Source: Clostridia bacterium UC5.1-1C12 (GTDB lineage: Bacteria > Bacillota_I > Bacilli_A > Erysipelotrichales > Erysipelotrichaceae). From it: a stretch of DNA of 64,000 nt. The stretch's first letter is position 1; each line of letters starts with the position of its first letter. The stretch covers positions 163,015 through 227,014 of the forward strand of contig BBZX01000005.1 of the NCBI GenBank assembly GCA_001305055.1. Direction: 5' to 3'. Below, piece after piece: positions 17,106 to 26,694 of this stretch. The position numbers were made by a program, and so were the translations under genes. Under the pieces are notes generated by a model. It searched no databases. It worked only from the letters and a program-made list of their open reading frames with translations, and was not told where the DNA came from.

Positions 17106-19623
17106 CTATGCCGCGCATACTTCGCATTCTTCTACTTCAAGTGATTTAGAACGAATATAATATACGCTCTTTACACCATTTTCCCATGCTTTAATATATA
17201 AATTCAGCACCTGTCTAAATGTATAATCATTTGTGATATACAGATTTAAAGACTGACTCTGATCAATATGACGCTGACGAACACCGGCAGCTCTGACCAC
17301 CCATTCCTGATTGATCGTATGGGCGCTTTGATAAATCCACCATGTATTCATATTCAGATCCGGTGCTACCCGGGCAATGATACTGCCTTTCTTTTCTTCA
17401 AGAAAGAAACGATTCATAATCGGATCGACAGCCGCGCTTGTTCCAGCAATAATAGAAGTCGAGCTCGTTGGTGCAATTGCCAGCAAATAACCATTGCGCA
17501 GCCCTGATTGATAAACACGTGCGCTTAACCGCTGCCACTTCTCATCCCGATAACCACGGTCTGTAAAGTAATTCCCATTATCCCATTCAGAACCGCTGAA
17601 ATAAGCATAACGGCCTTTTTCTGCCGCTAACTCACAGCTGGCTTCAATCGCGTAATAGTTGATTTGTTCATACACCTGATCCATAAACTGCAGATGTTCT
17701 TCACTTTCCCAGCGAATGCCTTCCTTTGCCAGCAGATGATGATAACCGCTGGTTCCTAAACCAATTGGACGGTAACGCTGATTGGTAACCTTGGCATATG
17801 GAATCGGATAGAAATTCAGATCGATGACATTATCCAATGCACGGACAATGATACGGATAATCTTGCGCAGTTCCGCCTGATCATGAACATTAATATTACC
17901 CAGCACCAATGATGCCAGATTGCACACGACAAAATCGCCCGGCTTGGTCTTTGTCACGATTACCGTCTCGCCGTCAATTTCTTCAATTGCTTTTGACACA
18001 CTCTCGATCGCACTCATGTTCTGTGCGATTTCGCTGCAAAGATTTGATGAATAAATCATTCCCGCATGCTTATTCGGATTCATGCGATTGACATGATCAC
18101 GGTTAAAGGCAAACGGCGTGCCGGTTTCAATCGCCGACTTAAGAATCAAACGCACCAGATCTTTCAATAGGATTGCCTGTTTGCTGATGCGTTCATCATG
18201 GATACAGTCAAAATAACGTTTTTCCCATTCCTCACCATAAAAGTCTTCAAGCGCATAACCCTTGATCATTAAGATTTCATGCGGACACATTAAATACCAT
18301 TGCTGATTCAGATCCTCCCGAGCCATTTTCCAAAACAGATCCGGATAGCAGACAGCCGGAAAGACATCATGAGCCTTTTTGCGGTCATCGCCGTTGTTTG
18401 TACGCAGCTGCAGAAAATCAAGGATATCCTTGTGCCATACATCAAGATAAACCGCCACAGAGCCTTGACGCACACCGAGCTGATCTACTGCCACCGCGGT
18501 ATCATTAGCCAGCTTGATCCATCGTGCCACACCGCCGGCTACACCTTTAAAGCCGCGGATATCAGAGCCGACCGCACGAACCTTGCCAAAATACAAGCCC
18601 ATGCCGCCGCCAAATTTAGAAATCTGCGCGAAATTGTCAATGCTGCGATAGATTCCTTCTAAAGAATCCGGTACGGTATCGATGAAACAGCTTGACAGCT
18701 GAAAATACGGTTTGCGGGAATTGGACATCGTCGGTGTTGCCATCGTTACTTTCAAAGTGCTTAATACCTCGTACAGTTCAATAACCTTATGCAGACGGTC
18801 TTCCGTCTCTTTCATATTCAAATGCATTGCGATTCCCATAAACATTTCCTGCGGCTTTTCTAAAACCTGATGATCCTTATCCGCAATTAAATAACGCTTA
18901 ATCACCAGATCAAGGCCGCTGTAAGTAAACAGCTTTGTATGTTCTTCCTTTAAAGCCGCCGCTAATTCATCAACTTCCTGCTTGCTGTATGCTTCAAGAA
19001 TATAACGGCCGTATAATTCCTGCTCTGTTAAATAGACCAGCTTATCATAAAAGCTGTGAATATTCAGGGCAGCCATTCTTTCCTCAATCATATGATTATT
19101 CTGAAAATTCAGTAACCGGCCGGCAATAAATTCCCACTGCGGAGCTTCAGCACTGACACACTCAACCGCTGATCGAATCAAGCTCTTAAGACGCTGATCC
19201 ATATCCATCTCCGGCTTATAGAAAGTCTGATATTTTGCCAGCATCAGATCAAGCGCCAATGCCTTGCCATAATCCTTGTGAATTCCCTTTAATACCGGCC
19301 GCAGACCGGCCAGCGGCAAAGAGGCAGCAAGCTCATCGACGATACGGCGGTTTTTAGCCTGCTGATCCCGATAAAGAATAAAGCTTTTCGCCTGCTTATA
19401 AAAGCCATTCTTCATCATGCTTACTTCAACAAGATCCTGAATCTGTTCTACTTTAATATCATCAGGATTCTCAACAAGCTGCTGTTCAATTTCCTGAAGC
19501 ATCACCTTCAGCTGTTCAGCTTCTATACAGCTTTGTGTGTTTTCAAATGCCAGTTTAATTACCCGGGCAATTTTTATTTGATTCATATGTTTCTTTAGTT
19601 CCGTCACGTTTTGTTATTTGCAT
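17106..19623 (-). CDS. nrdA: Ribonucleotide reductase class Ia alpha subunit (one frameshift in ATP cone)
   Basis: The catalytic subunit that reduces ribonucleoside diphosphates. The true start is probably the ATG at 19623 (MQITKRDGTKETYESNK) after AAGGATATAGAG. An indel in an A-run near 19577 separates it from IARVIKLAFENTQ. Together they form the N-terminal ATP-cone. The catalytic domain has SSCF, the NLCSEI cysteine, PTSSTS and the C-terminal redox pair CEVCAA. About 838 residues. Operon with nrdB. Confidence 0.95.
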
Positions 19624-19656
19624 CTCTATATCCTTTTCCTTACCTGCATTAGCATA

Positions 19657-19689
19657 ACAAAAAAGCAAAGATTTCATTTACTTTGCTTT
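19657..19689 (-). terminator. Terminator after the Nudix gene, upstream of nrdA
   Basis: Minus-strand stem AAAGCAAAG with CTTTGCTTT followed by a T-run. It separates the Nudix gene from nrdAB. Confidence 0.75.
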
Positions 19690-19706
19690 TAATAACTTCT
19701 TCACAA

Positions 19707-20210
19707 TTAGCATGTTTCAAGATAACAATTATATGCAAATAAATCACGCTGATAAATCAGCTTTTGAATCGACTTTTTATCAGGTGCCGACAGTTCTTTC
19801 AGCACTTCCTCTTTACTGAAGAAAACCAAGCCGTGAATCAATTGCTTTTCTTCCTCAGTATAAGCACAGGGGCGGCTTTGCCGAATCAGCCTGACCGCAT
19901 AGAAGTGAGAAATCGTAATACGCTGAAGCAGATGGTAAGTATCCTCAATCACACATAATGGACGTAAAATTTCCCCTTCCCAGCCACTCTCCTCCAGCAG
20001 TTCGCGCTGAATTGCCTGCGCGTGACTTTCGCCAGCCTCAATGCCGCCGCCCAGTGTTTCAAGATGGCGCAGACAACCAAAAATATCATTCCTTTTAATT
20101 TCCAGAAATGCATAGCGGTCTTGATATTCCGCAATCATCCGCACGGTTTCCCGCACATGGGTGATATCACTCTTCGCAAAAACATCGTCAGTAAATCGCT
20201 TGCTGATCAT
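19707..20210 (-). CDS. Nudix hydrolase
   Basis: A 167-residue NTP or nucleoside-diphosphate-derivative pyrophosphatase. The complete Nudix box is GGGIEAGESHAQAIQRELLE followed by ESGW. The ATG at 20210 (MISKRFTDD) follows AGGAGG with six bases spacing; the longer frame from 20228 would start over the ribosome site. Substrate cannot be read from sequence. Confidence 0.9.
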   Translation of the reverse strand: MISKRFTDDVFAKSDITHVRETVRMIAEYQDRYAFLEIKRNDIFGCLRHLETLGGGIEAGESHAQAIQRELLEESGWEGEILRPLCVIEDTYHLLQRITISHFYAVRLIRQSRPCAYTEEEKQLIHGLVFFSKEEVLKELSAPDKKSIQKLIYQRDLFAYNCYLETC

Positions 20211-20547
20211 CACGCGCCTCCTAATCAAAAAAACAAATAGTGTAAATCTGCTTACCGATATTAAGTGTCCAAGCTTCCTTGTGAACCTATTTAAACTAAT
20301 TAAAAAGGTAAGTATTATTGATTCTTATATATTGTATAATTGCAGATTTGAAACTTCAATCGATAATTGAAAATAAAATGAATGCAGTGATGATGCTGGA
20401 TAAACATCGGTATATTCATTTTCCTTTTATCCTCTTTTCCCACTTATTTATAAATAAAGTTTCTCATATATAGTATGTTTGTTGAGTAAATGTTTAAAGT
20501 TACAATTTGAGCCCATTAAACAATTAGGAACCATAAATGACATAATG

Positions 20548-20677
20548 AAAAAAGACACTTTTTCAAGTGCCTTCAATGATGCATACGATCATCTTAACTT
20601 TGGGGGAGAACTAACTTACAAGTATGGGTGGGGGAAGAAAAGTAAGTTAGGTTAAGATGAAAGAGGCATTACTGCCT
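20548..20677 (-). ncRNA. Predicted C-rich small RNA B
   Basis: A minus-strand transcript of about 130 nt lies between a promoter at 20684-20712 and a terminator at 20548-20571 (GGCACTT, GAAA, AAGTGTC, T6). It begins with a 5-bp hairpin (AGGCA/TGCCT) at the predicted +1. A long hairpin follows: two 9-bp perfect stems (20590-20598 with 20651-20659, 20611-20619 with 20642-20650). Its apical loop holds CTTCCCCCACCCATAC and its one-sided bulge TTCTCCCCCAAA. RNA A has the same C-rich motifs and order. Confidence 0.68.
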
Positions 20678-20683
20678 GTATAA

Positions 20684-20712
20684 ATATTACTTTTTTTCGT
20701 TAGGAATGTCAA
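20684..20712 (-). promoter_or_regulatory. Promoter of small RNA B
   Basis: Perfect TTGACA, 17 bases, TAATAT on the minus strand. There is no protein gene on this strand for over 400 bases downstream. Confidence 0.65.
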
Positions 20713-20743
20713 CTGTTATTAAAAAGATTTTTAAACATGAGAA

Positions 20744-20878
20744 ATGTTCTTCGACGATACCCAAGCTGTTAATCAGATGTTCATTAAGAATTTTATTTCT
20801 GCACATTTACTTATTTTGGAAAACCCTTCCATTTTAATGATGAAAACGCTATCCAAGAAGACAGTGCTAGCAGCTTAA
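20744..20878 (+). CDS. Possible 44-residue ORF in the leader of the amidotransferase gene
   Basis: ATG at 20744 opens a 44-codon frame (MFFDDTQAVNQMFIKNF ... KTVLAA) ending in TAA. No clear ribosome site precedes it and I do not recognise it. It is followed by two consecutive hairpins. It could be a leader peptide, a gene fragment or chance. Apart from this ORF and small RNA B, I see no gene in 20211-20968. Confidence 0.25.
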   Translation: MFFDDTQAVNQMFIKNFISAHLLILENPSILMMKTLSKKTVLAA

Positions 20879-20916
20879 AGGCTATGGTTTTTTCGATTAA
20901 GTATAGCCTTTCCATC

Positions 20917-20937
20917 GGTGCACCGGCACCTTTTTTT
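20917..20937 (+). terminator. Terminator or attenuator just before the amidotransferase gene
   Basis: Stem GGTGC with GCACC, four-base loop, T7. It ends only 31 bases before the ATG at 20969, so that gene must be read through it or use a promoter overlapping it. Another hairpin (AAGGCTAT/ATAGCCTT, 20878-20910) lies directly upstream. Confidence 0.7.
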
Positions 20938-20968
20938 GATTTGCACATAGGCTAATGCAGGTGATCCT

Positions 20969-21610
20969 ATGCATTTAAAAATTGCCCTTCCCGTTCGGCT
21001 CAATGAAGCTGAATCACGGTATCAAATTTCAGCGCCGTTAATTCATGCACTGCTGGCCCTCCATGTTACACCGGTACTGATTTATCCGCAGGCTGATATC
21101 AAAGACCAGCTTTCAGGATGCGATGGAGTGCTGATCAGTGGCGGTGATGATGTTGATCCATTGCTTTTTAACGATAAACCACACCCTAATACATTAATTG
21201 AAAAAGCCAGCATCGAACAGCTGGATATTGACTGCATTCATTATTGTGAAAAACATCATCTTCCCTTGTTTGGATTATGCCGCGGCATTCAGATCCTGGC
21301 TGTGGTGTATCATGCGGCGTTATATCAAGATATTGAACAACATATGAAAACCAGCCATCCTCTGATCATTGCCCCTCATTCATTTTTAAGCGGCATGCCG
21401 CTGCATTCGGTCAATTCCTATCATCATCAAGCACTTGCGCAATGCCCTGAAGGTTTTATGATCAGTGCGATCGCAAAAGATGGGACGATCGAAGCAATTG
21501 AAAAGGCGGATATGTTTGCCGTCCAATGGCATCCGGAACTGATGAGTGACGATCCGCTCTTACGTTTTTTTACGGATTACGTACTTGCTAAGAAAATAAA
21601 CAAGAATTAA
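20969..21610 (+). CDS. Class I glutamine amidotransferase-like gamma-glutamyl hydrolase (peptidase C26)
   Basis: 213 residues of the PuuD-like family, which hydrolyse gamma-glutamyl bonds such as gamma-glutamyl-GABA. The nucleophile is in FGLCRGIQ, the His-Glu pair in VQWHPEL, and the family stretch ISGGDDVDP is present. The ATG follows AGGTGATCCT. No puu or gab genes are adjacent, so the substrate is open. The last 51 bases overlap the converging DedA-like gene. Confidence 0.85.
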   Translation: MHLKIALPVRLNEAESRYQISAPLIHALLALHVTPVLIYPQADIKDQLSGCDGVLISGGDDVDPLLFNDKPHPNTLIEKASIEQLDIDCIHYCEKHHLPLFGLCRGIQILAVVYHAALYQDIEQHMKTSHPLIIAPHSFLSGMPLHSVNSYHHQALAQCPEGFMISAIAKDGTIEAIEKADMFAVQWHPELMSDDPLLRFFTDYVLAKKINKN

Positions 21611-22074
21611 AATAGAGAGCAGCGTTGAATATTTCTCGATTGCGATAAATTCGCTCGCTTTGCTTAGTGTCGCCGCAACCAGCAATGAGCGCATAAAGCG
21701 GCAGCTGCGTCAAGCAATAAAAAGAGCCAGCGGTTCATTCTGCATAAACCGGCCAGATAAGCCAGTACGAAGTCAGGAAAAGGTGTCAGTGACCCAAGGA
21801 TGACGGCCATCGCACCATATTTCTGCATCGTTGCCTCCCCCTCGGACAATGTTTCTTCATTAACCAGCTTCAAGGCGAACTTACGGCCGTAGCTGACACT
21901 TAACTCATAGCCAATGTAGCCGCCTAAAAAGGTACCGATGCCGCTGACTGCCGCGTAGTAAAAGCTTTTAGTCGGGGCTGCCAGACATAGCGGCACAAAG
22001 ACGGCTTCAATTGAAGGTAAAGGTAAAAATGCCTTTAAACAGGCGTAAATTAAAAGGAACAGGTCTGCATTCAT
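21560..22074 (-). CDS. DedA/SNARE-associated family membrane protein, YqaA-like (frameshifted)
   Basis: A small multi-helix membrane protein with the family signature GTFLGGYIGYELSVSYG and the re-entrant region SLTPFPDFVLAYLAGLCRMN. Near 21691 a CC read as C breaks the frame. Restored, it runs RFMRSLLVAATLSKA and a last helix (SILILVYFLSKYVIRKKT) to a TAA at 21560. It would then be 171 residues and overlap the opposite-strand amidotransferase gene by 51 bases. It starts 26 bases after the HAD gene, so the two may be co-transcribed. Confidence 0.7.
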
Positions 22075-22100
22075 GAGATCACCTGTTCCATTATATGTTT

Positions 22101-22865
22101 TTATTCGTTCATCAATTCATAAAGTGAATGGATCTTATGTGTCGGTACGATTTGAAAGCGTTCGATGTCTGCGAATGTATGCACACCCGTAGTCACAAAG
22201 ATTGTGTCAACCTGACAATTGACACCGAGCAGGATGTCGGTTTCCAAATTATCACCGATACAAATTGCATCTTCTTTTTTAATATTAAAATACTCAAGTG
22301 CTTCATTTAAAATTGGCGGATATGGCTTGCCGATCTTAGGTGAAAGCTGTTCACTTGCGTACTCAAACATGGCCACGATTGAACCGTTGCCGAGCTTATA
22401 GCCTTTGCCGTGCGGCAGCTTGCGGTCATTGTTGGTGCCGACCAGCTTCGCACCGTTTACTAAATAACTCAGTGCCTTAGAATATGCCTCATAATCAGCA
22501 TGAGCATCAAGGCCCACAAAAACAAAATCCACATCCTCTTCCACAAGTTTAAACCCGGCATCCAATAAGGCTTCTCTTAAACCCGCCTGGCCGATCATAT
22601 ACGCGTTGCGCTTAGTGCTGAATTTTTGCATCGTTCGTGCCGCTGCCATGCTTGAGGTGAAAAACTGATCTTCACGAATGCCTTTGAATCCCAGTTTTTC
22701 CATATGCTGCACATTCTCTGAACGGGTACGGGTAGCATTGTTAGTCAGAAAGTAAAAGGGCTGTTGCTTGGCAATACACCAGGCAATAAATTCCCTGGCC
22801 CCATCAATATTTTCATTTCCCCGATACATTGTGCCATCAAGATCAATCAGATAACTTTCATTCAA
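22101..22865 (-). CDS. HAD-IIA family phosphatase (NagD/AraL-like)
   Basis: A sugar-phosphate or nucleotide phosphatase of the HAD superfamily, subclass IIA. Motif I is YLIDLDGTMYRG with both Asp, motif II YFLTNNAT, motif III lies around PKIGKPYPPIL, and motif IV is CIGDNLETDILLG. 254 residues. The same operon probably includes the DedA-like gene. Confidence 0.9.
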   Translation of the reverse strand: MNESYLIDLDGTMYRGNENIDGAREFIAWCIAKQQPFYFLTNNATRTRSENVQHMEKLGFKGIREDQFFTSSMAAARTMQKFSTKRNAYMIGQAGLREALLDAGFKLVEEDVDFVFVGLDAHADYEAYSKALSYLVNGAKLVGTNNDRKLPHGKGYKLGNGSIVAMFEYASEQLSPKIGKPYPPILNEALEYFNIKKEDAICIGDNLETDILLGVNCQVDTIFVTTGVHTFADIERFQIVPTHKIHSLYELMNE

Positions 22866-22975
22866 TTACTCCTCTTTTTCCCTATCAGTGTATCACGTTT
22901 ACGCAAAAATTGGGACAAAGAAAAAGCATTTCAATTTAAAGTATGTTAGAATAAAGGTCAAGTGAAGGTGATGTT

Positions 22976-24208
22976 ATGAAAAATTTAGAAACTGCAAATC
23001 GCTGTTTGAATTGTAAGAACGCGCGCTGTGTCAGCGCCTGCCCGATTCATACGCCGATTCCGGAGGTAATTCTCGATTATAAAGAAGGACTTTATGAACA
23101 AGCTGGCAAACGATTGTTTGACAACAACCCGCTTTCAGCGATCTGTTCCATTGTCTGTCCGCATGAAAAACAATGCCGAGGTAATTGTATCCGTGGCATC
23201 AAAGGGGAACCGGTTGATTTCCCGGCCATTGAAAATGAAATTTCCATGCATTATTTAAAGCATGTTCATTTTACTGAAAAACGCATTCACAATCAGCGGG
23301 TAGGCATTATCGGCGGCGGTCCGGCAGGGATAACGATTGCCCTGCAGCTGGCTCAGAAAGGTTATCCTGTCACCATTTTTGATGCCCATCCGCGCATTGG
23401 CGGTGTTCTCCGCTATGGTATTCCTGATTTCAGGCTGCCGCGGACAATTCTTGATTTACTGGAAGAAAAGCTGCTTGAATTGGGGGTGAAAATCAGGCCG
23501 AATACCCTGATTGGTCCGGTGCTGACCATTGACCGGCTTTTGGAAGATGGCTATGATGCCTTATTTATCGGTACGGGTGTATGGAATCCGCGAACCCTAA
23601 ATATCCCTGGTGAGAGCCTAGGCAATGTGCATTATGCTATTGATTACTTAAAAGATCCGGAAGTCTATCAGCTCGGCAAGAAAGCAGCAGTCATCGGAGC
23701 CGGTGATGTGGCGATGGACGCGGCACGTACTGCCAGCCGTCATGGCTGTGATGTGACGATTCTCTATCGCAAAGGCAAGGAGAATATCTCAGCCACAGAA
23801 GCTGAACTGCAGGGAGCCATTGACGATGGCGTCAAATTTGTCTTCTACAAGATACCTAAGGCATGCAGTGAGAAAGGCATGATCGTTGCTGACTGTGAGG
23901 TTGTCATGGATGCGGATGGCCGTCCGCAGAGTGTTGAAAAAGCTGACAGCGATCATCTATTTGCCTGTGACTCAATCATTATCGCGGTATCACAGCTGCC
24001 CAAAAACAATATTGTCCGCAATACAACCGGCTTAGAAACCGGTAAAAATGGCTTGCTGATTGCCGACGAAGACGGGAAAACGACAAGAGTCGGCGTCTTT
24101 GCTTCGGGTGATGTAGTTACCGGTGCTAAAACCGTAGTAAAGGCCGTTAAATATGCTCAGCATGTTGCCGGTGAAATCGAAGCCTATCTGCAGGCTAAAG
24201 CAAAATAA
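22976..24208 (+). CDS. GltD-like NAD(P)H oxidoreductase with N-terminal Fe-S domain
   Basis: 410 residues, related to the glutamate synthase small subunit and NfnB. The N-terminal Cys-rich region CLNCKNARCVSACP and CSIVCPHEKQCRGNC can bind two [4Fe-4S] clusters. FAD-binding VGIIGGGPAGI and NADPH-binding AVIGAGDVAMDAART follow, with RYGIPDFRLPR between. No large glutamate synthase subunit is nearby, so it is either a stand-alone electron-transfer protein or works with a distant partner. Confidence 0.88.
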   Translation: MKNLETANRCLNCKNARCVSACPIHTPIPEVILDYKEGLYEQAGKRLFDNNPLSAICSIVCPHEKQCRGNCIRGIKGEPVDFPAIENEISMHYLKHVHFTEKRIHNQRVGIIGGGPAGITIALQLAQKGYPVTIFDAHPRIGGVLRYGIPDFRLPRTILDLLEEKLLELGVKIRPNTLIGPVLTIDRLLEDGYDALFIGTGVWNPRTLNIPGESLGNVHYAIDYLKDPEVYQLGKKAAVIGAGDVAMDAARTASRHGCDVTILYRKGKENISATEAELQGAIDDGVKFVFYKIPKACSEKGMIVADCEVVMDADGRPQSVEKADSDHLFACDSIIIAVSQLPKNNIVRNTTGLETGKNGLLIADEDGKTTRVGVFASGDVVTGAKTVVKAVKYAQHVAGEIEAYLQAKAK

Positions 24209-24210
24209 GA

Positions 24211-24254
24211 AAAAGGCGTTGGAATTCCTTTCGGAACATTCTTAACGCCTTTTA
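24211..24254. terminator. Bidirectional terminator
   Basis: Stem AAAAGGCGTT with AACGCCTTTT plus inner stem GGAAT(T)CC/GGAA. It lies between two converging genes. Confidence 0.8.
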
Positions 24255-25421
24255 TTCTGCCTGTGTATCGCTGATTATCGAACTGCCGTTTTGCATCGAA
24301 ATAGGACTGCCATGGATATCGGTACTGCAGCCATTGAAGGTGAGTGATTCCGGATATTCAAGAGACCCCTTGCCGCCGACATCAATTGCCCCGGCATGAT
24401 CGGGATACTGATTGTTTATAATCTGTGTCAGCTCACTGATTTTAAGCTTGCCATCGACCATAATCGCTGCCGCTTCACTCGCTGAAGAACCGCCGTCGAT
24501 GCAGATTTGATTTAAAGTCAGAGACCCGCTGCTGCGGATATCGATCAGTGCTCCTGTATAAGCAGGATATGATGCTGAACCCATATAACGTTTCAGCGTA
24601 ATCAGCTGATCAGCGTCCCAGACTTGTTCATCCTTGATCGTAATACCATTGATGATCCAGATCGTACCCGCTTCATGATTCAGCAATTCCTTGGCCCGCT
24701 CAAAGCTTTGAACTGCACTAAGCGGTGATTGACCGTCATTTGCATCGCTGCCCTTGCCATTCAAATATACTTCATTCACTGTTTCACTTTCAATATAATT
24801 GCTGCTCACCGTTCGTATTATCAGCGGCAGCGGAGCTTCCGTTTCAAATTGCTCAGAAAGAATCGGCGTAAAAGTATAAGTCACACCCGCTTCTGTCTCA
24901 GCCTCTAAACCTGGTTCTACATTCCATTGGCTTATTTTCAGGTTAATGCTTTTCTCATTGCCGATCCGGTTTCCCTCTTTATCAAGCACATAACCGCTTG
25001 CTTGAATCGTATCCGGCAGCGCCAGTTCATCAATCTTACTGCCCTGAGCAACTATCAGCAGATCCTTTGCAACCGCTTCAAAATGAGTAATCAGCATCGG
25101 CCGGCTCATACTTTTAACATAACGGAAAATGGGATAAATCGTGCACAATGCCAGCAATGCCACAACCACCAGTGCATTTCTGAAATGATGCTTAGGCCGC
25201 GGCGCCTGTTTCTTATTCAGATAGTCTTCAACTTCCAGAATTTCTATTTTTTCTTTCCGCAGATTTGAAAATGCTACAAGTATCAATCTGAAGGGCAGAC
25301 TTAAATAATATAAAATTGAGTCAAGCAGATAGATGACCGCCAGCGGCAGAAGCATAACATATCTTAATGAAGGATGCTTACGGCCGAAATCGACAATCTT
25401 ATACAATAGCTTTTCAAGCAT
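24252..25421 (-). CDS. Membrane protein with extracytoplasmic repeat-like domain, unknown function
   Basis: About 389 residues. Hydrophobic segments lie near residues 21 to 50, and near 80 to 100 before a large outside domain. The latter holds a beta-sandwich-like stretch (TYTFTPILSEQFETEAPLPL) and then a region resembling polymorphic/pectate-lyase-like beta-helix proteins (VYLNGKGSDANDGQSPLSAV, TIWIINGITI, LTLNQICIDGG). The start at 25421 (MLEKLLYK) follows GGGAGGTGG. Possibly a truncated relative of large cell-wall adhesins, with no sorting signal visible. Confidence 0.55.
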   Translation of the reverse strand: MLEKLLYKIVDFGRKHPSLRYVMLLPLAVIYLLDSILYYLSLPFRLILVAFSNLRKEKIEILEVEDYLNKKQAPRPKHHFRNALVVVALLALCTIYPIFRYVKSMSRPMLITHFEAVAKDLLIVAQGSKIDELALPDTIQASGYVLDKEGNRIGNEKSINLKISQWNVEPGLEAETEAGVTYTFTPILSEQFETEAPLPLIIRTVSSNYIESETVNEVYLNGKGSDANDGQSPLSAVQSFERAKELLNHEAGTIWIINGITIKDEQVWDADQLITLKRYMGSASYPAYTGALIDIRSSGSLTLNQICIDGGSSASEAAAIMVDGKLKISELTQIINNQYPDHAGAIDVGGKGSLEYPESLTFNGCSTDIHGSPISMQNGSSIISDTQAE

Positions 25422-25512
25422 GCTTCCACCTCCCAAAATCACTTATATAGTATAACAGAATCTAGCCGTGATGAAAATTCATTCTCCCCAGAAAAAGCTT
25501 AAGCCGGCTGAT

Positions 25513-26637
25513 TCATCTTACGTTTACGCATTTTATGATCATCCATGTAGGAATAATTGCGATACATGCAAAGATCCAGCAAGTGATGTTAAAATCAAAA
25601 CGTTCTACAAGCCACGTACCGATTACCGGTGTTAAAAAACCGCTGATACCGAAATAGATCGCAAAGCCCACAATCTGCGCTGAAGCTGCCAGCTGCTTAG
25701 GTGTTACTTCCTGAATCAGCAGCTTGCTGGTTAATACGATAATCGGATGAGTAAACAGCTGCAAAGCCGCCACAATCAGCACCCATAGCGGTGTCGCGCA
25801 AAAACCATAGGCCACAAATTTAACGCCTGTCATCAATGCCGCAACCAATAATAAACGTGATGGCTCAAATTTCTTAAATAATTTAGCGGAAAATAAATAA
25901 ATCGGGATCTCCATCAGCGACTGAATTGCAAATTTCACAGATACCGCGATTCGATCACCGCCCAATGCAATCAGCTTATCCACGACCACAAATTGATCCG
26001 CAAAACCGGTAATCATCAATAGGAATAAAATCATCAATAGGCGCTGATAAGATTTATTCATCAACAATTTTTTCATACTGGCTAATGAAATCGAGCCTTT
26101 TTGCGCCGCTTCCTTTTCCTTGATAAAAAAACCGCACAGCAGTGAAATGGCAGAAGCGCTCAGACAGAGAATACATAAACCAATGCTGTTAAATTGTTTA
26201 TATATAAAGCCTGCTGCCAAGGAACCGCTTACCAGGCCTGCTGCCGAGAAGCAGTGATATTTACCAAAGGTTTTGGGTTTAAGCTGAAAAACCCATGTTT
26301 CATTGATACTCATAACCTCCTTGACAATTCCAAACATTAAAATCACACAGATTGCCTTGATCCACAGATCACTGGTCAATATAAATGAAGCAAAAACAGC
26401 CGCCATAAATAAGAGCGTTGTAATGATGAACATCGGTTTCATCTTACCGGTTTTATCACTGATCCAGCCGATAACAGCCGCAAAAAGCAAAGAAGCCAGC
26501 GCGCTGAAACCCAACACCCAGCCCTTTTGTGACGGTGAATAGCCGCTTTCATTTAAAAAAGGAATCAGCTGTGAATTTACTGCTGATATTGATATAAAGG
26601 TAGCGAAATTAAAGACTGCAAATCGTATATTTTTCAT
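25513..26637 (-). CDS. MFS transporter (LacY/NupG-like)
   Basis: About 374 residues with twelve hydrophobic segments and the loop 2-3 motif GWISDKTGKMKPMF typical of the major facilitator superfamily. INETWVFQL in the fourth segment region recalls the nucleoside/sugar proton symporter branch. Start chosen at 26637 (MKNIRF); ATG at 26643 is also possible. Substrate unknown. A terminator separates it from the upstream gene. Confidence 0.75.
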   Translation of the reverse strand: MKNIRFAVFNFATFISISAVNSQLIPFLNESGYSPSQKGWVLGFSALASLLFAAVIGWISDKTGKMKPMFIITTLLFMAAVFASFILTSDLWIKAICVILMFGIVKEVMSINETWVFQLKPKTFGKYHCFSAAGLVSGSLAAGFIYKQFNSIGLCILCLSASAISLLCGFFIKEKEAAQKGSISLASMKKLLMNKSYQRLLMILFLLMITGFADQFVVVDKLIALGGDRIAVSVKFAIQSLMEIPIYLFSAKLFKKFEPSRLLLVAALMTGVKFVAYGFCATPLWVLIVAALQLFTHPIIVLTSKLLIQEVTPKQLAASAQIVGFAIYFGISGFLTPVIGTWLVERFDFNITCWIFACIAIIPTWMIIKCVNVR

Positions 26638-26673
26638 ATGCATCACCGGTTGTAGTATGCCCCATGACACAAG

Positions 26674-26694
26674 AAAAAAACCGCAAAAGCGGTT
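26674..26694 (-). terminator. Terminator of the endonuclease/phosphatase gene
   Basis: Minus-strand AACCGC, TTTT, GCGGTT, then T7, overlapping the stop codon of the gene. Confidence 0.85.
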
